Assembly: GCA_046597185.1 (NCBI GenBank)
Contig: JBKJLF010000152.1
Location: 1 to 11,366 of the forward strand
DNA: 11,366 bases
Origin: CAMBDR01 sp046597185
Lineage (GTDB): Bacteria > Pseudomonadota > Gammaproteobacteria > Burkholderiales > Burkholderiaceae_D
Reading direction: 5' to 3'
Shown: one piece after another, positions 5,850-11,366 of the stretch
How the letters are laid out: each line of letters opens with the position of its first letter
Numbering within the stretch: position 1 is the first letter of the stretch
Made by a program: the position numbers and the translations under genes
Notes under the pieces: model-generated
Told to the model about the DNA's origin: nothing
The model's database searches: none
Seen by the model: only the letters and a program-made list of their open reading frames with translations

Positions 5850-7445
5850 TTTGGCAATCCAAGCAAACGTAAAAACCGCCGTAAAGCCTCCGCCGGGGTT
5901 TTCAGCTCTGCCGCACAGGCATCCACATCGCCATTTGCCTTGGCCAACTCGTCCATAATTTCCGGCACCGGAATTTGCTCAGGCCGCCGAATTTGTGAAT
6001 GTGCATCCAGCAAGGTGTACAGCGACTGGCGCGAAATGCCCAGTGTCAGCGCCGCACCCCGTATCGCCCAGCCACTGTTTTGCATGGCTTGCAACACTTC
6101 AAGCTCACTCAAGGCCGCCGGTTTTTTGCGCACTGTGCCGACACCGGGCGATGCTACGCGTGCGGCAGAAAAATCTGCCTCAAGTGGCTTGATATCACTT
6201 GCCGCCATCGGTGTACCCGCCACCGTCACCCTGGCCGCCGCCACACCCCGTGGCACATCCAGCAGCGCGCCCAAGGTCGGCACCTCACCCGCACGCATGG
6301 CCAGCAAAATCCGCTTCACCACATGGCGCAACTGGCGAATATTGCCGGGCCAGTCGTCATTGGCCATCTCACTTACCAACGCAGCAGGGGGGGCGCAAAT
6401 GGGCGCAATCGGGCAGGGTGGGGGTTTGCAACATATGCACGATCAACAAACCGATATCTTCGCGCCGCGCGCGCAAGGGCGGCAGTTGAATGACGAAACT
6501 CTCCAGCCGCCGCAACAGCGCCTGATTAAACCCGGCCCCATACAAATCCTGATCCGTCGCGGCAATGATGCGCGCTTTCGACTGCACGTCACGCGAAGCC
6601 CCCAGCGGCCGATAATCGCCCGTCTCAAGCACCCGCAGCAACATCGGTTGCACGGTAGCCGGGGCGTTGCCAATTTCATCCAGAAACAGCGTGCCCTCCT
6701 GCGCCTCCTGAAAAAATCCCCCGCGCGTGCTTTGCGCGCCCGTGTACGCGCCCTTGGCCGCGCCAAACAATTCGGCCGCAGCCAAACCTTCATTTAATGC
6801 TGCCATATTCACGCTGACCAAAGCTTGTTCGCGCCGCAAGCTAAGCGCATGGATCGTACGCGCCGCCACTTCCTTACCGGTGCCGGTTTCCCCCAACAGC
6901 AACACGGTTTCCTGGGTTGGGGCTATCTGGTGGATTAAATCGCGGGTTTTAATGGCGGCACTGCCAACGCCGATCAAACCCGCAATCGGGTTGTGTTTGG
7001 GTATGCAGCGCATCACGTGCAGGCACAGTAACACCGCACGCGCCAGGCCGATGATGACGCCCGCTTCAATTTGCGCGCCAGAAATCAGGTGGTGGGTTTG
7101 ATGGGCGCTAATCGCCTGGCCGTTGATTTCAAACACCATTTTGCTGGCTGGCGGCGTAATGCTGACGCCGCCATCAAGCACACGCGCAAATAAAATCGGC
7201 TGGCGCGAAATGCCCTCGTAGCCCAGCGGTAAGTTCTGGTCGGGCGAACTAATGCTCAACCCGGCCTGCGGCTTGGCAAATGCCGGCTGGTAACGCGTCA
7301 ATTCCAGCGTGTCACGCAAAATAATGGCTTGCTCGCCCACCCGGGACAAATCAGGATGCCAGACAATGGTCAGGCACAGCAAGGCTCGCTCGGTTGGCCC
7401 CTGGCTGGCATGTTCCGAAGTGCGGGTGTGATCAGTGTCGTTCAT
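5846..7445 (-). pseudogene. Sigma-54-dependent FHA/AAA+/Fis regulator, frameshifted
   Basis: A bacterial enhancer-binding protein that would use ATP to remodel RNA polymerase-sigma-54 at its target promoter. From ATG 7445 (13 bases after the glnE stop; ATG 7475 is an overlapping alternative), residues about 20-150 resemble an FHA phosphopeptide-binding domain (LGYEGISRQPI, FEINGQ). The AAA+ domain shows Walker A GETGTGKE (185-192), the sigma-54-contacting loop as GAYTGA rather than the commoner GAFTGA (232-237), Walker B GTLFLDEI (251-258), sensor I RIIAATDQDL and LLRRLESFVIQLPPLRARRE with the arginine fingers. At the C7 tract (6387-6393) the frame ends prematurely in RPPCCVGK-stop. Dropping one C continues as RPPAALVSEMANDDWPGNIR, including sensor II, then a Fis-type HTH (AALTLGISRQSLYTLLD) and a second short helical region. 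As read, the product lacks its DNA-binding domain. Target genes are unknown; no sigma-54 site was recognised here. Confidence 0.8.
6387..6393 (-). other. C7 (minus strand) tract causing frameshift
   Basis: Seven G on the plus strand. With seven C the minus-strand regulator frame stops 16 bases later; with six it continues through sensor II and the HTH. It is a true indel, a phase-variable tract or a base-calling error. Confidence 0.75.
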
Positions 7446-7458
7446 GGCAGCACCCGTC

Positions 7459-10224
7459 TCACTTATTGCCCTCATTGCCCAGCACCAACGCCCACAAGGC
7501 GCGCACCTGTCGTACTGCGTCCTCGACCAGCGCCATGGGTACGCGCGCCTTGTCTTCTCCCTGCAAGCGAATTTGGTGCTGTAATTTGCGCATCAAACGA
7601 TACGCATCGCCGACTTGATGCGCCAATATCACGGCGATCAGGCAGAAATCGGCACAGCGTTTGAGCAAGGCAATATTGCCGATATTGGCGCACAGTTCCG
7701 GGTGCTCATGCGCATGGCGCAGCACCATATACTGCACGATAAATTCGATATCAATCATGCCGCCCTCATCGTGCTTTAAATCGAACAGAGGGCTGCGATT
7801 GGCATACGCGGTGCGCATTTTTTTGCGCATTGCCACCACATCGGCTTTCAGTTTTTCCGGGTCGCGCGGTTTGCGCAATACATTTTCGCGGATTTGTTCA
7901 AAGCGTGCGCCAATGCTGGCGTCGCCCGCGCAAAAACGCGCGCGTGACAGCGCCTGATGTTCCCAGGCCCAGGCCGAATTGGTTTGATAGCGCTCAAACG
8001 CCGAAAGGCTGGATACCAACATTCCGCTCGCGCCATCCGGGCGCAAGGCGGTGTCGATGTCGAACAGAATCCCGGCGGCGGTATGGGTCGTCATCCAGGT
8101 AATAAAACGCTGCGCCAATTTGGCGTACAAACCCTGCGCCTCGGGGTTATCGTCATCGAATAAAAAGATCACATCCAGGTCCGACACATAACCCAATTCC
8201 TTGCCACCCAGTCTGCCATACGCAATGACGGCAAAGCGCGGCGTCTCGATGTGGCGTTGGGTAATGGTTTGCCAAGCCGCAGGCAGGGTGGCGCGCACGA
8301 TGCAATCGGCCAGCGCCGAGAGATGATCGGCCAAATGTTCAACACTGTGCATCCCGGCCAAATCTTGCGCCAAAAGGCGAAATAACTGGCTGTGGTGGGT
8401 TTCCCGCAAAATATCCATCTGGCGCTCGGTGTCCCCCGCTGTCTGGCGCAATTGTAGCGTCAGATTGGTTTCGACTTCGCTATCGGCCACGCTGTAATTG
8501 GGCGCTTGTTCCAGGATGCGGCCGTCCAGCAATTCATCCAGCACAATCGGATGTTTATTCAAAAACGTGGCAGCCCAGGTCGAGCTGTTCATCATGTTAA
8601 CTACCCGGCTTAAAGCGTAGGGATATTCCGTTAGCAGCGATAAATACGCCGAGCGGCGCGCGATGATTTCTAAAAAATCCAGCAACAAGCCCAAGGTGGT
8701 TTCGGCGCGGCTGCACGCTTGCACCAGCGGCAAGGCAGAATTGATCAAATTGATCAGGCGCGTGCGGCTGGCTTCCGGCAAGTTTTGCACGCGCGATGAT
8801 TGCCACATCCCATGCAAGCGCTGCGCCGCGCCTTTGGGGTCGGTAAATCCCAGTGCCTGCAACTGGCTGATGGTCTGATCATGATTATCCTGATCAATTT
8901 GATGCGCCGCAATTTGGCTGCTCGCCGCTTTCTCACTACTGTTTTTATCGCTAAAAATGGCGTCGAATTGCTCGGCCACAAATTGGCGCTGCTCGGCCAG
9001 CGCAGCCAGTAGCGCGTTACTGTCGGCCAGCCCCATCATCTGCGCCACCAGATTACGATCCGCTTCATTGGCGGGCAGGGTGTGGGTTTGCGCATCATCC
9101 AAATATTGCAGGCGATGTTCCAGATTGCGTAAAAAAGTGTAGCTTTGCAGTAATTGCTCAACCACCTCAGGTTTTAACAGTTCACGCTCGGCCAAGGCGC
9201 GCAGGGTGAGGCGGGTGGAGCGAAGGCGCAAGCCATGGTCACGCCCACCGCGTATTAATTGAAACACCTGGGCCAAAAATTCGATTTCTCGAATCCCGCC
9301 GCGCCCGAGTTTGACATTATTGCTGCGGTCTGGGTGCAAACGCTCCTGGCGCGTGACTTCGGCGCGAATTTGCCCATGCATATTGCGGATCGCATCAATC
9401 ACGCCGTAATCAAGGTAGCGGCGATACACAAAAGGGCGCACAATCGCCTCCAGCGTGGCAATATCGCTGGCGCGCCCGGTGATGGCGCGCGCCTTGACCC
9501 AGGCGTAACGCTCCCATTCACGCCCTTGCACAATCAAATATTCTTCCACCATATTAAAGCTGGCCACCAAGGGGCCGGAAGCGCCATTTGGGCGTAATGC
9601 CATATCGACCCGAAAACAAAAACCGTCTTCGGCAATTTCAGCCAGCGCGGCAATCAGTTTTTTACCCAGCCGAATAAAATACTCATGGTTGGAGAGCGAT
9701 TTTTGCCCGCTCGCGCCATCCTGGTTGGCGCAAGTATCACCATCTTCGGCATAGGTAAAAATCAAATCAATATCGGACGATACGTTAAGCTCGCCGCCGC
9801 CCAGCTTGCCCATGCCCAACACAATCAATTCTTGCTGCTGGCCGCTGTCTTCGCCAATTGGCGGGCCGTATAAAGCTTGCATCTCGCGGCTAACCCGTTG
9901 ATGCAGGGTTTGAATCGCAAAGTCGGCAAATTCGGTCATGCTTTGCACTACTTCGGCCAAATCGGCCTGGCCGTTCAGGTCGCGCTCAATCAAGGTGGCG
10001 ATTAACAGATTGCGCAAACGCCGCATGGCTCTGGTATCACTGAGGCCGCTGGTTATTTCATTGTGTAACAGTTGTGCTAAATTACGCTGCGGCAGCGATA
10101 ATGCCATCTGGCTTTGCAATAACTGCTCGCGCTCAGGGGCAGCACCCAGCCAGCGTTGCACAAAGCGGGAGGGTGATTGCAGGGAAGGTGATTGAGAGTA
10201 AGTAAGGGGCGGGGAAGCGGTCAT
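7459..10224 (-). CDS. glnE: Glutamine synthetase adenylyltransferase / adenylyl-removing enzyme
   Basis: Bifunctional cytoplasmic enzyme that attaches AMP to a tyrosine of glutamine synthetase and removes it again, under control of PII and glutamine, thus setting nitrogen assimilation. The N-terminal nucleotidyltransferase (adenylyl-removing) carries LGMGKLGGGELNVSSDIDLI at residues 136-155. The C-terminal one (adenylylating) carries AYGRLGGKELGYVSDLDVIF near 665-685. The partner motifs RPNGASGPLV and RPDGASGMLV follow each, and FDLKHDEGGMIDIEFIVQY lies in the C-terminal helical part. Length of 921 residues is close to the E. coli protein (946). I chose ATG 10224 because homologs begin shortly before the FVQRWL-type segment. 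In-frame ATGs at 10263 and 10329 would translate leader sequence that includes the 11-bp repeats. No disruption is seen. The sigma-54 regulator follows by 13 bases, suggesting a shared transcript. Confidence 0.96.
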   Translation of the reverse strand: MTASPPLTYSQSPSLQSPSRFVQRWLGAAPEREQLLQSQMALSLPQRNLAQLLHNEITSGLSDTRAMRRLRNLLIATLIERDLNGQADLAEVVQSMTEFADFAIQTLHQRVSREMQALYGPPIGEDSGQQQELIVLGMGKLGGGELNVSSDIDLIFTYAEDGDTCANQDGASGQKSLSNHEYFIRLGKKLIAALAEIAEDGFCFRVDMALRPNGASGPLVASFNMVEEYLIVQGREWERYAWVKARAITGRASDIATLEAIVRPFVYRRYLDYGVIDAIRNMHGQIRAEVTRQERLHPDRSNNVKLGRGGIREIEFLAQVFQLIRGGRDHGLRLRSTRLTLRALAERELLKPEVVEQLLQSYTFLRNLEHRLQYLDDAQTHTLPANEADRNLVAQMMGLADSNALLAALAEQRQFVAEQFDAIFSDKNSSEKAASSQIAAHQIDQDNHDQTISQLQALGFTDPKGAAQRLHGMWQSSRVQNLPEASRTRLINLINSALPLVQACSRAETTLGLLLDFLEIIARRSAYLSLLTEYPYALSRVVNMMNSSTWAATFLNKHPIVLDELLDGRILEQAPNYSVADSEVETNLTLQLRQTAGDTERQMDILRETHHSQLFRLLAQDLAGMHSVEHLADHLSALADCIVRATLPAAWQTITQRHIETPRFAVIAYGRLGGKELGYVSDLDVIFLFDDDNPEAQGLYAKLAQRFITWMTTHTAAGILFDIDTALRPDGASGMLVSSLSAFERYQTNSAWAWEHQALSRARFCAGDASIGARFEQIRENVLRKPRDPEKLKADVVAMRKKMRTAYANRSPLFDLKHDEGGMIDIEFIVQYMVLRHAHEHPELCANIGNIALLKRCADFCLIAVILAHQVGDAYRLMRKLQHQIRLQGEDKARVPMALVEDAVRQVRALWALVLGNEGNK

Positions 10225-10448
10225 GATGATAGCCTGAACAAAAGATCGAATAGTTGAGATCATAACGCCAATGCGACGCCAATGCACCGCCAATGTGCCA
10301 CCGATCCGATTGAATAGTAATTTTCTCAAAATTTTTCACGAATCAGCCCATTCTGGCTGCAATTGGCGGTATTCTTGCGTACTATTTAGATAAAGCGATG
10401 TGGGTCTGTTTTATTTTTGTTTTGTTATGCTTTTGTGCGATTTTATAG
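10225..10448. promoter_or_regulatory. Divergent glnE / yhdP intergenic region
   Basis: 224 bases between two divergent starts, so it must hold promoters for both genes. A loose sigma-70 candidate for the rightward gene is TTGGCG (10363-10368), a 17-base spacer and TTAGAT (10386-10391); the match to consensus is weak. The region is AT-rich around 10315-10340 and 10400-10448. No convincing Shine-Dalgarno precedes either start. A triple 11-bp repeat lies on the glnE side. Confidence 0.3.
10266..10295. repeat. Three copies of an 11-bp-spaced repeat in the glnE leader
   Basis: CGCCAATG occurs at 10266-10273, 10277-10284 and 10288-10295, exactly 11 bases apart, about one helical turn each. On the glnE sense strand the units read CATTGGCG. 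The same core appears once more inverted (ATTGGCGG, 10362-10369). The spacing could suit cooperative binding of a regulator on one face of DNA, or it may be a slippage product. Confidence 0.6.
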
Positions 10449-11366
10449 ATGTCTTCCAAGCCAAGTCAATTGTCCAAATCCCGTCGTCGATTCGTCGCCT
10501 TCTGGCGAACTGTGCGCGCCAGTTATAAGCTTGCCAACTTGGCGTCGTATCATTTACTCGGCTTTTGTGTCAAAACCGTGGTGTTGGCGTATTTTTTGCT
10601 GGCATTATTGTTTATATTTTTGCGTTATGTTATCTTGCCGCATGTTGATGTGTATAAAAATGAAATTGAGCAACTCGCCAGCCGCAGCCTGGGGCGTCCG
10701 GTCAGTATTGCCAGGGTGTATGCCTCGTGGGAGGGATTGCGGCCCCATTTATTTTTAGGCGATGTGGTAATTCGTGATAAAGATGGCCGTTCAGCGCTCA
10801 CTTTGCCCAGCGTTTCGGCCACGATTTCCTGGTGGTCGGTGCTGCGTGCCAGCCTGCGCTTTGATTCGCTCGAAATTGGCCGCCCCGATCTGGATATCCG
10901 GCGCGATGCGGATGGCAAGCTGTTTATCGCCGGTTTATCCATCGATACCAGCAAACCGGGCGATGGCAGTGGCATCGATTGGTTGCTGAGCCAGCGCGAA
11001 ATTATTATCCGTGCCGGGCGCTTGCACTGGACCGACGAAAAACGCGCGACCCCGGAACTGGTGCTCGATGGCGTCACACTGCTGGTGCAAAACCAATGGC
11101 GGCGGCACCGTGCCGCGCTGCATGCGACACCCCCCACCGAATTGGCCACGCCGTTGGATGTGCGGGTGGATTTTCAACATCCGCCGTTTAGTAACCATGT
11201 TGCCGATTTTCGCCGTTGGAAGGGAGAATTATTCCTGGAAGTGAAGGGCACCGATTTGGCCTTGTGGAAAAAATATATCAATTATCCGGTGGATGTGTTG
11301 CGTGGGATCGGTTCGGTGCGCGCCTGGATGAGTTTTGATCAAGCCAAATCGGCGGTTAAATCCGCC
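10449..11366 (+). CDS. yhdP: YhdP-family AsmA-like envelope protein, N-terminal part
   Basis: Open from ATG 10449 through the right window edge (306 codons seen; the family usually exceeds 1,200 residues). An in-frame TAG at 10446-10448 lies directly before the ATG, so no earlier start exists. Order seen: a basic cytoplasmic N-terminus (SRRRFVAFWRTVRASYK), one transmembrane helix at about residues 41-62 (VVLAYFLLALLFIFLRYVIL), then the conserved periplasmic start (GRPVSIARVYASWEGLRPHL) and a long beta-rich AsmA-like region (DUF3971 type; LPSVSATISWWSVLRASLRF, IDWLLSQREIIIRAGRLHWT). In E. coli, YhdP is an inner-membrane-anchored protein spanning the periplasm and, with TamB and YdbH, moves phospholipids to the outer membrane. 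Divergent placement next to glnE fits a betaproteobacterial arrangement. No lesion in the visible part. Confidence 0.9.
   Translation, partial: MSSKPSQLSKSRRRFVAFWRTVRASYKLANLASYHLLGFCVKTVVLAYFLLALLFIFLRYVILPHVDVYKNEIEQLASRSLGRPVSIARVYASWEGLRPHLFLGDVVIRDKDGRSALTLPSVSATISWWSVLRASLRFDSLEIGRPDLDIRRDADGKLFIAGLSIDTSKPGDGSGIDWLLSQREIIIRAGRLHWTDEKRATPELVLDGVTLLVQNQWRRHRAALHATPPTELATPLDVRVDFQHPPFSNHVADFRRWKGELFLEVKGTDLALWKKYINYPVDVLRGIGSVRAWMSFDQAKSAVKSA

Noticed and set aside
5940..6797. Plus-strand ORF of 285 codons opposite the sigma-54 regulator
   Set aside because: The minus strand has full AAA+ and HTH motifs here; the plus translation is rich in Arg, Pro and His, a typical shadow of a GC-rich gene.
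10225..10329. GlnE N-terminal extension from ATG 10329 or 10263
   Set aside because: It would translate the phased repeats into residues unlike GlnE proteins; ATG 10224 gives a typical N-terminus.
10417..10758. Plus-strand ORF of 113 codons overlapping the yhdP start
   Set aside because: It is in a different frame from the clearly conserved YhdP sequence and is a shadow.

Overview
The window looks like the edge of a decaying accessory segment beside a conserved chromosomal block of a betaproteobacterium. That assignment rests on two core genes on the right, glnE (minus) and a yhdP-type gene (plus), which diverge from a shared intergenic region. I associate this pairing mainly with Betaproteobacteria; I could not check it by search.

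Layout. Positions 1-182 hold the C-terminal end of an IS4-family (Tn5/IS50-group) transposase, whose stop codon lies inside a recognisable but incomplete IS50-type terminal inverted repeat. From about 183 to 5023 lies a two-gene unit on the plus strand that reads as AT-richer than the right half in the stretches I sampled. The first gene has lost its 5' end to the IS and carries a -1 frameshift at a T5 run (561-565). The second is a 1,151-codon reading frame (1568-5023) broken by a single in-frame TAA at 2627-2629. Its predicted order is a beta-propeller-like N-terminal half, an Ig-like domain and a long region of hydrophobic and amphipathic helices. I do not recognise a characterised function for either gene. 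They look like a co-transcribed two-protein system of an undescribed family, now inactivated in this genome unless the lesions are sequencing errors.

Positions 5024-5845 hold a patchwork of remnants: a minus-strand stem-loop region resembling the 3' end of a group II intron (weak call), about 240 bases without recognisable content, a fragment matching the C-terminal end of histidine-phosphatase-like proteins, and a short unrecognised ORF. Positions 5846-7445 (minus) hold a sigma-54-dependent activator with an FHA-like N-terminal region, an AAA+ domain and a Fis-type HTH. It is broken by one extra base in a C7 tract. It lies 13 bases downstream of glnE (7459-10224, minus) and was probably co-transcribed with it. 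The divergent intergenic region contains a three-copy 11-bp repeat in the glnE leader. The yhdP-type gene (10449 onward) runs off the right edge.

Two of the three reading-frame lesions sit at homopolymers (T5, C7). Base-calling error must therefore be excluded before calling the genes dead. The IS truncation and the internal TAA are not explained that way.
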